Source of the DNA: Acidobacteria bacterium AB60
Lineage (GTDB): Bacteria; Acidobacteriota; Terriglobia; Terriglobales; Acidobacteriaceae
Assembly (NCBI GenBank): GCA_008682415.1
Contig: VANK01000001.1
Span: forward strand, 124,001 to 188,000
Length of the DNA stretch: 64,000 bases
Direction of reading: 5' to 3'
The position numbers were made by a program, and so were the translations under genes. Positions 24,646 to 33,146 of this stretch are shown piece after piece (position 1 is the first letter of the stretch; each line of letters opens with the position of its first letter). The notes below the pieces were generated by a model. It was not told the DNA's origin and did not search any database. It worked only from the letters and a program-made list of their open reading frames with translations.

Positions 24646-25860
24646 ATGATGAGCGAGATTTCACATTTTGTGATTCCCCGGGGTTTTCGCTTTGGAGCGA
24701 TCAAGGCGGGATTGAAGGCAAGCGGTCGAACGGACTTTGCGCTGATTGTGGCGGATGAGCCGGCCTGCGCGGCGGCTGCATTCACTGCCAACAAGGTGAG
24801 CGCGGCGCCGCTCGCCGTCGATAAAGAAAATTTGAAAGCCACGGGCGGCCGCGTGCGCGTGGTGGCCATCAACGCCGGCAATGCGAACTGCGCGGCGGGA
24901 CAGGCGGGGCTTGATGCGGCGCGAGCCACCTGCACCGCCGCGGCGGAGATCTTCGGCTGCAGCCCGCAGGAGGTGTTTCCGTCGTCGACGGGCATCATCG
25001 GCGTGCCGCTGCCGGCGGAGAAGCTGATTGCCGTGATGCCGGAGCTGGCCTCGCGGCTGGGCTCGGCGTCCGATCACTTTCAGCAGGTGGCGTTGGCGAT
25101 TCTCACCACGGACACGGTGGAGAAGACGGCGTTCGCGCGATTCGAGGTGGACGGGCGCGAGGTGCGCATGGCCGCCACCTGCAAGGGCTCGGGGATGATC
25201 CACCCGCAGCTGGTGCCGCACGCCACCATGCTGGTGTACATCCTCACTGACGCGGAGATCGAGCCGCAGACGCTGCAGAGCTATTTGAACGGCGCCATCG
25301 AGCTGAGCTTCAATCGCATCTCCGTGGACGGCGACACATCGACGAACGACACGGTGCTGCTGCTGGCCTCAGGGGCTAGCGGCGTGACGATCGGCGCGGA
25401 GAACGAGGAGTTCCGCCAGGCCCTGACGCAGGTGTGCACCTCGCTGGCGAAGCAGGTGGTGGGCGACGGCGAAGGGATTGGACACCTTGTGGAGCTGCGC
25501 ATTGACGGCGCGGTGAGCGACGCGGACGCCGTGAAGGCGGCCAAGGCGATTGCGCACAGCATGCTGGTCAAGACAGCCTGGGCCGGCGCCGACCCCAACT
25601 GGGGCCGGCTGGTGGCGGCGCTGGGCTACTCCGGCGCGCAGATCGATCCGGAGCGCATCGACATCTCCTTTGGCGAACTGCCGGTGTGCCGCAACGGCGG
25701 CCGCGCGGAGGAGTTTGACGAGGAGAAGGCGCACGCCTATCTCAAGCAGGAGAAGTTCTCGATTGCGATCCAGTTGAACCAGGGGAAGGGATCGTGCGTG
25801 TTCTGGACGACGGACCTGACGACCGAGTATGTCCATATCAATGCGGATTACTCGACGTAG
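24646..25860 (+). CDS. argJ: bifunctional ornithine acetyltransferase/N-acetylglutamate synthase
   Basis: A 404-residue arginine-biosynthesis enzyme that transfers acetyl groups from N-acetylornithine to glutamate and, in bifunctional forms, also uses acetyl-CoA. The self-cleavage site is present: KGSGMIHPQLVPHA-T194-MLVYILTD, where T194 becomes the nucleophile of the beta chain. The C-terminal NTSA region (TEYVHINADYST) is typical. The start is ATG at 24646 or 24649, behind GAGG; GTG at 24601 is less likely. No other arg genes are nearby. Confidence 0.93.
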   Translation: MMSEISHFVIPRGFRFGAIKAGLKASGRTDFALIVADEPACAAAAFTANKVSAAPLAVDKENLKATGGRVRVVAINAGNANCAAGQAGLDAARATCTAAAEIFGCSPQEVFPSSTGIIGVPLPAEKLIAVMPELASRLGSASDHFQQVALAILTTDTVEKTAFARFEVDGREVRMAATCKGSGMIHPQLVPHATMLVYILTDAEIEPQTLQSYLNGAIELSFNRISVDGDTSTNDTVLLLASGASGVTIGAENEEFRQALTQVCTSLAKQVVGDGEGIGHLVELRIDGAVSDADAVKAAKAIAHSMLVKTAWAGADPNWGRLVAALGYSGAQIDPERIDISFGELPVCRNGGRAEEFDEEKAHAYLKQEKFSIAIQLNQGKGSCVFWTTDLTTEYVHINADYST

Positions 25861-25887
25861 GCAGACAGTGAACAGTGAGACCGGCTG

Positions 25888-26493
25888 CTATTGCGGGGAT
25901 GTGGGCGCGGCGGGGCTGGTGTTGGGATAGGTGATTTCGACCGCTGCCTTCAGGTCGAGGACGAGGCGAACGATGGGGCCGTTGAGGCCGCCGTCGAGTT
26001 CGCGGGACCAGACCGGACCTTTGAGTTTTCCTTTTTCATTCAGAGTGTAGACACGCAGCACGTCCTGCATGGCGATATCGTCGCCGCCCGTGCCAACGGA
26101 GGCGTTCTGGTCGGTGGGATGGGCCTGCAGGCTGCGTTCCTGGCCGGGCTGCATGGCTCCGGGCTGGGGCATAACGGGATGGGGGCCGAGGCCCAGATGA
26201 TCCTGGTCGCCCACGGCGTGCCCTTTGCGCACCACGATGACCAGGTCGGCTTTGTCGCGGCTGGGCGCGAGAGCGTAGCGACCCCATTGGCGGAATGCCT
26301 CCTGCACCTGGAGGATGGCTTCGCGGTCTGCCGGCGAGAGGCCGGGGCGGGAGAGATCGCCATCGGTGCACTCGACGTAGAAGGTGTGCGCCGTCTGGAA
26401 GATCTCCGGGACCTGCACCTTTTTGGGTTTGGCGTGCGCGAGGGAACAGCACAGAAGGGCCGCGGCGAGCAGCGCCAGGGAACGGGGCTTCAT
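25888..26493 (-). CDS. secreted protein of unknown function
   Basis: A 201-residue protein with a clear signal peptide (LALLAAALLCCSLAHA). The middle contains ADLVIVVRKGH, a strand-turn often seen in periplasmic DUF4136-like folds, then a Gly/Pro/Gln-rich linker (about 100-125) and a final domain with LRVYTLNEKGKLKGPVWSRE. I cannot name the family. It is divergent from the E1-like gene by 130 bases. Confidence 0.6.
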   Translation of the reverse strand: MKPRSLALLAAALLCCSLAHAKPKKVQVPEIFQTAHTFYVECTDGDLSRPGLSPADREAILQVQEAFRQWGRYALAPSRDKADLVIVVRKGHAVGDQDHLGLGPHPVMPQPGAMQPGQERSLQAHPTDQNASVGTGGDDIAMQDVLRVYTLNEKGKLKGPVWSRELDGGLNGPIVRLVLDLKAAVEITYPNTSPAAPTSPQ

Positions 26494-26623
26494 GGATGGA
26501 CCTCCGCGAGGCAGCCGGGGACGGCGGGTTCGCGCGTCTCCGAACCTATGCCCGGGCCGGATTGCTTGTCAATGGAGATCCGCAGCGGGCATTTACAATC
26601 GCAGAGATCGAGGCTTCATCATC

Positions 26624-27433
26624 ATGAAAAAAGAGGCAAGCAATTTCAGTGCGCCGGGCGGCGCGCCAGGGGAGAAGACTGAGTTCTCCCTGATCCCGCC
26701 GGCGACGCTGGAAACGATATACGGGAACCTGTTGAAGGCACGCGTGCTGGAGGCGCGGATCGGACGGGGCAAGGCGGTCCGCGATGCGGGGTGGGACGCC
26801 GTGAAGGCGTCGAGCGCGGCGGTGCTGATGGATACGCGCGCAGAGGACCTGGTGATCGCGGCGGCGGAGATTCCCATTGCGCGCCTGATACGGGGAGAGA
26901 AGGCCACCGCCGTGGTGCGGACGCGGGAGACGCGGGAAGAGAGCGCGAGGCAGTTGCTGCATGCCGTGGGAACGGCGCTGGCGAGCCGGACCAAAAAGGA
27001 CGGCAGGGTGGTGATTGCGTTGTGGCGCGATGCCGAGGAACAGCTGTGGCGCGACGTGCAGGAGATGGCGCGGGCGCACACGCTGCCCCTGATCCTGGTG
27101 TGCCCGGTGAGCGAGCCGGTGAAGGACGGACGCAACCTTGAGCCGGGAACCGAGCTGCCGCGCATCATCGTGGATGGCTATGACGCGGTGGCGGTGTACC
27201 GGGTGGCGCACGAGGCCATCGACCGGGCGCGCAGAGATCGCGGCGCGACCTTGATTGAGTGCGCGAGTTTTCGGGTGAAGGGCCAGCCCGGCCGGCACGG
27301 CGACGCGGTGGTGAATATGGAGCGCTACCTGCGTGGCAAGAATCTGCTGCGGCGGGGCATGCGGCGGGAGATCGAAGAGAGCTTTGCGGGAGAGCTGCGG
27401 CCGCCGCTCTCCGCGAAGAGACCGCGCCGCTAG
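26624..27433 (+). CDS. degenerate thiamine-diphosphate dehydrogenase E1-alpha-like protein
   Basis: A 269-residue protein that follows the layout of 2-oxoacid dehydrogenase E1 alpha subunits: ETIYGNLLKARVLEARIGRG at the start, ARQLLHAVGTALASRTKK in the middle and the telling C-terminal IIVDGYDAVAVYRVAHEAID. The ThDP/magnesium motif (GDG...NN) is absent; the corresponding segment reads VIALWRDAEEQLW...LPLILVCPVSE. It is about 80-100 residues shorter than catalytic E1 alpha. No E1 beta or E2 gene is adjacent, so it is unlikely to be a working dehydrogenase. Confidence 0.6.
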   Translation: MKKEASNFSAPGGAPGEKTEFSLIPPATLETIYGNLLKARVLEARIGRGKAVRDAGWDAVKASSAAVLMDTRAEDLVIAAAEIPIARLIRGEKATAVVRTRETREESARQLLHAVGTALASRTKKDGRVVIALWRDAEEQLWRDVQEMARAHTLPLILVCPVSEPVKDGRNLEPGTELPRIIVDGYDAVAVYRVAHEAIDRARRDRGATLIECASFRVKGQPGRHGDAVVNMERYLRGKNLLRRGMRREIEESFAGELRPPLSAKRPRR

Positions 27434-28402
27434 CTACTTGGCGCGTGGATGGGTGCAGTCGTAGACCTGGGTGAGCTGATTGGTGGTGAGCTGGGTGTAG
27501 CGCTGCGTGGTGGAGAGGCGCTCGTGCCCCAGCAGCTCCTGAATGGCGCGAAGGTCGGCGCCCTCTTCCAGCAAATGGGTGCCGAAGGCGTGCCGCAGAG
27601 TGTGCGGATGGACGTCAGAGGAGAGGCCGTGCTGGACGGCGAGCCTCTTGACGATGCGCCCCACGCTCCGGGTGGTGAGGCGGGCTTCGCCACCGGGCTT
27701 GCTGAGACCGCGCAGGTGGAGATTCAGAAAGAGCGCCGGCGAGGATGCGCGCGCCGCTAGTGACGCGGCGGCGATGCGCGCGCTGCGCTCGGCGAGATAG
27801 GTACGGAGCGCTTCGGCGGCTGCGTCGCCGAGGGGTACGTAGCGCTGCTTCTGGCCTTTGCCGCGGACCAGGATGGCCTCGTTGGCCCAATGGATGTCGG
27901 CGAGATTGAGTGCGACGAGCTCGGCGTTGCGGATGCCGCAGCCGTAGAGCAACTCGAGGATGGCGCGATCGCGGGCGGGCCATGCGGCGGTTTCATCATC
28001 GACGGTATCGACGACGCGGTTCATCTGCTCGATGGAAGGGACGCGGGGCAGATGTTTCGGAAGGCGGGGCGTGGAGACCAGGGACGCGGCGTTCTGCTCC
28101 ACGCGACCGGTGCGGGCAAGCCACTTGAACCAGCTGCGGATGGCGGCGAGGGCGCGCGCCGTCGATGCCTTGGAGAGGCCGCGGTCATAGAGCGTGCCAA
28201 GGTATCCGCGAATGTGGGTGTGCTCGATGCGGTCGGGAGTCTGGGACGCGCCGTAGGTGGCGGTGATATAGACGGCGAAGTCACCGAGCTCGCGCTGGTA
28301 GGCGCGCAGGGTGTGCGCTGAGGCGCCACGTTCGTTGGCGAGAACGCGGAGGTAGGCGTCCACCAGGGTAAGCAGGGGAGACGGGGACGTGTCGTCGCTC
28401 AC
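27434..28402 (-). CDS. xerC: tyrosine recombinase XerC
   Basis: A 322-residue site-specific recombinase. The SAM-like N-terminal core-binding domain spans about 10-105; the catalytic domain carries R in [10 protein letters not shown] in [23 protein letters not shown] and the nucleophile tyrosine in TTQRYTQL. With XerD it resolves chromosome dimers at dif. The gene overlaps the upstream recombinase as ATGA, an arrangement that suggests equal amounts of both. No phage genes are nearby. Which of the two corresponds to XerC is judged from overall resemblance and could be reversed. Confidence 0.85.
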   Translation of the reverse strand: MSDDTSPSPLLTLVDAYLRVLANERGASAHTLRAYQRELGDFAVYITATYGASQTPDRIEHTHIRGYLGTLYDRGLSKASTARALAAIRSWFKWLARTGRVEQNAASLVSTPRLPKHLPRVPSIEQMNRVVDTVDDETAAWPARDRAILELLYGCGIRNAELVALNLADIHWANEAILVRGKGQKQRYVPLGDAAAEALRTYLAERSARIAAASLAARASSPALFLNLHLRGLSKPGGEARLTTRSVGRIVKRLAVQHGLSSDVHPHTLRHAFGTHLLEEGADLRAIQELLGHERLSTTQRYTQLTTNQLTQVYDCTHPRAK

Positions 28403-29421
28403 GCGGACTCCTCGAGCGACTCGTCGATCGCGGCCGGCTCCGCGGGAGACGCGGGCTCCGGGGGCTCGCTGGGCAGGCGGCGCTTGGCGCGGGGATGGAA
28501 CTGGCGATGCGCGGCTTTAAGGCGGCCGAGCGCGAGATGTGTGTACACCTGGGTGGTGCCGATGTCGGCGTGGCCCAGGAGCGTCTGCACGCTGCGCAGG
28601 TCGGCGCCGTGCTCCACCATGTGGGTGGCGCAGCTATGGCGCAGCATGTGGGGGCTGGCGGATCCGTTGGCCAGCTTAACCAGAGACCAGACCCACTGGC
28701 GCGTGAGCGGCATGCCGCGCAGGGAAAGGAAGAGGCGGGCGTTGTTGGCGTGGCCTGCGGCGTGGCGCGCGGTCCCGATGCGGGCGAGATGGGGACGGCC
28801 TAGGGTGATGTAGCCTTCGAGAGCTTCGAGCGCGGCGCGCCCGAGCGGGACGATGCGTTCCTTATCGCCTTTGCCGCGGACCTGCACGCTGCCGGTATCG
28901 AGGGCGAGGTCGCTGGTGTTCAGGGCGACGACCTCGGAGACGCGGAGGCCGCCGGCGTAGAGGAGTTCGAGGATAGCGCGGTCCCGCAGCGCGGTGGCCT
29001 GGGCCTGGGGATGGGAGGCGGCGAGGGCGGCGCGCTCCAGCATCTCGTTGACTTCGGGCTCCGCAAGAGACTTGGGCAGAACCTTCCAGGCTTTGGGCGA
29101 CTCGATGTTGATGGTGGGGTCGTGGTGAATGCGGCGGTCGAGGAGCAGCCACTTGTAGAAGCCCCGGAGGCAGCTGAGCTTGCGCGCGGCGGAGCGGGAT
29201 TCGATGCCGTGCTGCCGCAGGTGCTCGAGGAAAGCGGCGACATCGTCCTGGGCGGCGGTGTGCAGCAGGCCGTGGCGTCTCTCCAGGAACTCGGCGAAGG
29301 TGCGGAGGTCGGAGAGATAGGCCTCGCAACTGAGGGGCCGGAGGCCTTTTTCGACGCGGAGGTAGACGTGGTAGTCCCGCAGCAGGGTGAGATTGGCGTC
29401 GAGATGGCCGGGTGCGCTCAC
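28399..29421 (-). CDS. xerD: tyrosine recombinase XerD
   Basis: A 340-residue recombinase with the complete catalytic set: R in [10 protein letters not shown] in [47 protein letters not shown]. The C-terminal 30 residues are a Pro/Glu/Ser-rich tail ([12 protein letters not shown]) not usual in XerD. It is first in a two-gene operon with xerC. It should act with XerC and FtsK at the terminus; no dif site was recognised in the window. Confidence 0.85.
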   Translation of the reverse strand: MSAPGHLDANLTLLRDYHVYLRVEKGLRPLSCEAYLSDLRTFAEFLERRHGLLHTAAQDDVAAFLEHLRQHGIESRSAARKLSCLRGFYKWLLLDRRIHHDPTINIESPKAWKVLPKSLAEPEVNEMLERAALAASHPQAQATALRDRAILELLYAGGLRVSEVVALNTSDLALDTGSVQVRGKGDKERIVPLGRAALEALEGYITLGRPHLARIGTARHAAGHANNARLFLSLRGMPLTRQWVWSLVKLANGSASPHMLRHSCATHMVEHGADLRSVQTLLGHADIGTTQVYTHLALGRLKAAHRQFHPRAKRRLPSEPPEPASPAEPAAIDESLEESA

Positions 29422-29560
29422 TTTCCCGATTATGCGTGGGCGCGGCGGTAAGCGTCTGTGCAGGGGCGGGTTACCGTACCTCGTTCATCACGGAATCAAG
29501 TCCGCCAACAAAATTGAGAGTGGGATTGCTTGACGCGGAGACGGAATCGGCCAGCGCGGA

Positions 29561-30076
29561 TCAGTGGGCGGCGAGGAGGGGCTTGATGCCGCTCTCAATG
29601 GTGGTGGGATCGGTTTCGCCTTTATAGACTGCGGCGATTTTGCCGTGCCTGTCGATCAGGAAGCTCACCGGCAGACCGAGGATGCGGCCGTAAGCGCGCG
29701 CCAGATTCGCGTCGCCCATCATGACGGGATAGTTGAGGTGGCGCTCGGCGGTGAGAGCGCGCACCGGCTCGGCGTCATCATCGAGCGACACGGCGAGAAC
29801 CTGCAGGCCGTCGGAGCGGTAGCGGTTCTGCCAGTCGATGAGGCGGGGCATCTCGACGAGGCAGGGGGCGCACCAGGTAGCCCAGAAGGTGAGGAGGACG
29901 ACCTTGCCGCGATAGTCGGCGAGATCCACGCGCCGGCCCTCGAGGGAGGTTCGCTGGAAGCGTGGGGCGGGCCGGTGCAGCAGGCCGGCGGGATCACTCT
30001 GGGCAGACGCCGCAGCCAGCATCACGAGGGCCAACAACAAGGCCAGAACGCGGGGAGGTTTTGCCGGATGCGCCAA
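29561..30076 (-). CDS. secreted TlpA-type thioredoxin
   Basis: A 171-residue periplasmic redox protein: signal peptide (VLALLLALVMLAAASAQ), then the AhpC/TSA-TlpA fold with FWATWCAPCLVEMP as the CxxC active site and the cis-proline loop LGLPVSFLIDRHGKI. TlpA-like proteins reduce disulfides in cytochrome c maturation or oxidase assembly. It is encoded three bases after a secreted rhodanese-like gene, so the two form an operon devoted to extracytoplasmic sulfur or thiol chemistry. Confidence 0.85.
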   Translation of the reverse strand: MAHPAKPPRVLALLLALVMLAAASAQSDPAGLLHRPAPRFQRTSLEGRRVDLADYRGKVVLLTFWATWCAPCLVEMPRLIDWQNRYRSDGLQVLAVSLDDDAEPVRALTAERHLNYPVMMGDANLARAYGRILGLPVSFLIDRHGKIAAVYKGETDPTTIESGIKPLLAAH

Positions 30077-30079
30077 GGG

Positions 30080-30556
30080 CTACTCCCGCGGATAGCCTTT
30101 GCGGGCCCAGTCGTCGCCGTAGTTGTTGGCGAGATAGAGGACCTTCACGTTGCTGTATCCCAGGTCGTGGAGTCGGGCGAAGGCAGGCCCCACATTGGGG
30201 CACTTGTTCCAGGGGCAGCAGCCGCAGTAGATCACGATGGGAGCATCCTTCGGAACGCTGGCCACGGTTTTTTCGAGGAGCTGCAGGCCCTCCGGCCGGG
30301 AGCCGGGGCCGGCGTACTTCGCGCCCTTGATGTGGCTCTCTTCAAAGAAGACCTTGGGACCGACCTGGAGGATCAGAGGCTTGGCGCCGCCGGACGCGAG
30401 GATCTTTGCCAGGTCCGCGGGCTGCATCTGGCTGGCCTCGGGGATGGTGGTTGCGCTGATCGCGGCGGACGCAGCCTGGCCCACGGCGGCAGGGGGCCGC
30501 GGCATCAGGAGGCCGGCGGCAAAGGCGAGGGTGAAGACTGCTTGACCGATACGCAT
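30080..30556 (-). CDS. secreted rhodanese-like protein with four clustered cysteines
   Basis: A 158-residue protein: signal peptide (AVFTLAFAAGLLMPRPPAAVG), then one rhodanese domain (LILQVGP...HIKGAKYAGPGSRPEGL). The active-site loop reads Y-C111-G-C-C-P-W-N-K-C119-P, with four cysteines where ordinary rhodaneses have one; C111 starts the loop. This could bind a metal or form disulfides that the TlpA protein encoded downstream reduces. The start at 30556 has GGGAG six bases upstream. Confidence 0.78.
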   Translation of the reverse strand: MRIGQAVFTLAFAAGLLMPRPPAAVGQAASAAISATTIPEASQMQPADLAKILASGGAKPLILQVGPKVFFEESHIKGAKYAGPGSRPEGLQLLEKTVASVPKDAPIVIYCGCCPWNKCPNVGPAFARLHDLGYSNVKVLYLANNYGDDWARKGYPRE

Positions 30557-30686
30557 GACGAGCTCCCGGGAAGGCAAAGGCAAGCATAACAGCCGCCGCG
30601 ATAAAGTCGGTTTGGCTGTTGCAAGCATTGCATTTACCGTCCGTTGACGTGCAATTCCGACCGCGATGGCGGAGAATAGAAGGGAA

Positions 30687-31460
30687 ATGTCTGCAGAGAG
30701 AAGGACTGACGATCGTTCCATGACAACAGAGTTGGAGACGGCGCCCTTAAAGGCCGAAGAGTTGAAGCGCAGGGTTCTGGAGTTAAAGCCTCGGGTAGCG
30801 GTATTTGATTGCGATGGGACCCTTTGGGATGGAGACGCGGGACTCGGGTTCATGAACTGGTCGCTGGAAGAGGGGCTGGTTTCGCGGTCCACGAGCGACT
30901 GGATTGACACGCGGCATCGGGCGTACCGGGCGGGCGCGGTGAGCGAGATGCAGATCTGCGGCGAGATGGTGCAGATCTATGAAGGGCTCCGCGAGACTGA
31001 GCTGCGGGCTGCCGCGGCGCGGTACGTGAACGAATTTGTGAAGCCGCGGATTTTTCAAGAGATGGAAGGACTTGTTGCGGAGCTGCGGAAGCAGGGCACC
31101 GAGCTGTGGGCGGTGAGTTCCACGAACAAGTGGGTGATTGCGGAGGGTGTGCGGTCGTTCGGGATTCCCGAGGAGCGGGTTCTGGCGGCCGAGGTCGCTG
31201 TGGTGGCAGGGCTTATCACGAGCACGCTGGTCGATGTTCCTACCGATGAGGGCAAGGCAATCGCGCTGCGGCGCGCCGGGCTCGACCGGCCGGACGCGGT
31301 CTTCGGCAACTCGATCCACGACTACGCCATGCTGGAGATTGCGGCGCATGCCTTCGCCATCAATCCCACGCCCGCTCTTCTGCAAAAGGCTATGCATCAC
31401 GGGTGGGCATGGTTCCGCCCGGCCGGCGCGGAAGCCATGAGCAGCGATGTGGTGAAGTAG
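30687..31460 (+). CDS. HAD-superfamily (IB-type) phosphatase
   Basis: A protein of about 257 residues with motif I VFDCDGTLWD, motif II SSTNKWV, the motif III lysine in DEGKAIAL, and motif IV FGNSIHDYAML, which fits phosphoserine-phosphatase-like HAD hydrolases. No signal peptide is present. ATG at 30687 has AAGGG upstream; 30666 and 30720 are alternatives. The substrate is not identifiable. Confidence 0.82.
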   Translation: MSAERRTDDRSMTTELETAPLKAEELKRRVLELKPRVAVFDCDGTLWDGDAGLGFMNWSLEEGLVSRSTSDWIDTRHRAYRAGAVSEMQICGEMVQIYEGLRETELRAAAARYVNEFVKPRIFQEMEGLVAELRKQGTELWAVSSTNKWVIAEGVRSFGIPEERVLAAEVAVVAGLITSTLVDVPTDEGKAIALRRAGLDRPDAVFGNSIHDYAMLEIAAHAFAINPTPALLQKAMHHGWAWFRPAGAEAMSSDVVK

Positions 31461-31541
31461 CAACGGTTCGGCCAGGCGCGGTTCAGATTTGGGCCAGCCG
31501 TAACGGCGGAGCTTCCGGGGATACCTCCTATCACATTGCGG

Positions 31542-32009
31542 ATGCGGGCCGACAGGTACACTAAAGCCGTGGAAGAACAACAGCATGAGGCTCATCCCAA
31601 GCCGCCCGGTCCCGCGCTTCGCTTTGTAGCGGCGGCGCTGATTGTGCGCGGCGGGGAGGTGCTCATCTGCCAGCGGCGCCCCGATCAGCCGATGGGGTTG
31701 CAGTGGGAGTTTCCCGGGGGCAAGATCGAGGCCGGGGAGAGCCCGGAGCAGGCCCTGGTACGCGAGCTGGACGAGGAACTGGGAATCCACGCCAAAGTGG
31801 GACCGCTGGTGACGCGCATCCGCCACAATTACCGACATGGGGGCGCGGTGGACCTGCAGTTCTTTGCGGTGCGCGAGTTCTCCGGAGAGCTGGAGAACCG
31901 TATCTTCGCGCAACTGCGGTGGACGCGGCTCGAGGAGCTGCCGGATTACGATTTTCTTCCCGCCGACCGAGGTCTCATCCGCGACCTGGCCTCGGGCAAG
32001 CTCCTCTAG
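31542..32009 (+). CDS. NUDIX hydrolase (MutT-like)
   Basis: A 155-residue hydrolase. The NUDIX box is complete, GKIEAGESPEQALVRELDEE, preceded by ALIVRGGEVLICQRRPDQP and QWEFPGG, which is the MutT pattern (8-oxo-dGTP clean-up). It ends in LPADRGLIRDLASG, as MutT proteins do. The start is uncertain (ATG 31542, GTG 31569). No nearby gene narrows the substrate. Confidence 0.82.
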   Translation: MRADRYTKAVEEQQHEAHPKPPGPALRFVAAALIVRGGEVLICQRRPDQPMGLQWEFPGGKIEAGESPEQALVRELDEELGIHAKVGPLVTRIRHNYRHGGAVDLQFFAVREFSGELENRIFAQLRWTRLEELPDYDFLPADRGLIRDLASGKLL

Positions 32010-32025
32010 ACCTTTGCGCCGCCGG

Positions 32026-32322
32026 TCAGGTGGCTAGACGCTCGAACTCTTCTTTCACATCCGGCAGTGTCGGGAGGCGCAGCCGACGGAGCTTCGCGTT
32101 CACGGGGCGGGCCTTCTCGGAGCCCAGATCGTCCTTGTACATCTCGATGACCTTCTCCGCGCTGGGATAGTGATGGTACCGCTCCTGTTCGGTACGGGTG
32201 CGGCGCTGCACGTCCTCCAGTTCATTGCGCTCGTGCTCGGTTCGTCCTTCGGAGGAGGCGTGCAGGATGGGATCGAAGACGCGCCGGTCGAGGAACTCGA
32301 CCAGCTCACTCTTGTTGGCCAT
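32026..32322 (-). CDS. small charged helical protein of unknown function
   Basis: A 98-residue, strongly charged protein (ELVEFLDRRVFDPILHA then RTEHERNELEDVQRRTRTEQE), mostly helical, ending in VKEEFERLAT. GGAG lies seven bases before the ATG. It follows the 123-residue gene by three bases and is thus in one operon with it. I do not recognise the family. Confidence 0.68.
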   Translation of the reverse strand: MANKSELVEFLDRRVFDPILHASSEGRTEHERNELEDVQRRTRTEQERYHHYPSAEKVIEMYKDDLGSEKARPVNAKLRRLRLPTLPDVKEEFERLAT

Positions 32323-32325
32323 GTC

Positions 32326-32697
32326 TCAACTCCGTTGCGATTGCGTCTGATCGTCCTCTCCGCGGTGCTGCACGGTGGTGGCGTTGTCCGGTCCAAGGTC
32401 GGTGTGCGGGTCGGAGCTGGTATCTCCGGGCAGGCGAGTCTTCAGCGGCTCGGGACGGCCTCCGGTGTCTTCGCGGATGCGCTGGCTGGTGTCGCGCAGG
32501 TCGGGGCTGGCAGTAAGGTCGTTGCCATGGGGATCGATGAGGCCGGCCTGGGGCGCGAGCTCCCGGGCGGGCTGATCGTTGTACTCGGGGTCGGATTCGA
32601 GGGTGCGTCCCACATGGTGCCTGCCGGCGTCGGTGGCCTCGGCGGTGTTCTGCTTTGCGTCATTCTGGGTCGAAGTTGTCTCGGGTTTCCTGGGCAT
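32326..32697 (-). CDS. small disordered hydrophilic protein
   Basis: A 123-residue protein with almost no hydrophobic core: rich in Asp, Thr, Pro, Gln, Arg and Asn (for example NDQPARELAPQAGLIDPHGN). It is predicted disordered by composition. AAAGGAT precedes the start. It is first in a two-gene operon and divergent from another small hydrophilic gene at 32840. The composition recalls hydrophilins or stress-associated small proteins, but no family is recognised. Confidence 0.6.
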   Translation of the reverse strand: MPRKPETTSTQNDAKQNTAEATDAGRHHVGRTLESDPEYNDQPARELAPQAGLIDPHGNDLTASPDLRDTSQRIREDTGGRPEPLKTRLPGDTSSDPHTDLGPDNATTVQHRGEDDQTQSQRS

Positions 32698-32839
32698 GGA
32701 TTAGATCCTTTCGACCAATCGGAAGCGCGAGGCGCGGAGTCGGTTGCTCCCGCGATTGGAGGGAGGACGAGCTGTATCGCCGGGCATCCCTGCCCAATCT
32801 CTCCTCCATCCCAGAGCGCAACAGGTACGGGAGGTAGCC

Positions 32840-33097
32840 ATGGCAGAGAAGGAGCAGGAAAAGCGCGAGCCTTCAGGGTTCACGCCCCGCAGCGGCGGAC
32901 TGGCCAGCGAATACGCCCGCGAGCAGGGCTGGGACACCAACGAGGAGCAGCGGGCGAAGACTCCGCTGGAGAAACAGAACTACGATGGCGGCCGCGATTA
33001 CGACTACGGCGCTCAGGACTTTGGAGACACCGCTGTCGATACGAGCGACGCGCCCGCGAAGGGCGGAGAAAAGCAGAAGGGCGGAGCAAAGAAGTAG
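32840..33097 (+). CDS. small disordered Gly/Lys/Asp-rich protein
   Basis: An 85-residue hydrophilic protein: GGLASEYAREQGWDTNEEQR, then a Tyr/Gly/Asp run (NYDGGRDYDYGAQDFGD) and a basic tail (KGGEKQKGGAKK). GGAGG lies five bases before the ATG. It resembles no family I can name; the composition suits a desiccation- or osmotic-stress protein. With the two genes across the shared promoter region it makes a cluster of three small disordered or charged proteins. Confidence 0.65.
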   Translation: MAEKEQEKREPSGFTPRSGGLASEYAREQGWDTNEEQRAKTPLEKQNYDGGRDYDYGAQDFGDTAVDTSDAPAKGGEKQKGGAKK

Positions 33098-33146
33098 CGC
33101 GCGGATGCGGGGCGGCGGAGATGCAGGAAGGAGTCGCCGCTCCGCA

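Noticed and set aside
27434..29421. Tyrosine recombinases as phage or integron integrases
   Set aside because: Both have Xer-type length and motifs, there are no att-like repeats, cargo genes or phage genes nearby, and no integron-specific insertion in the catalytic domain.
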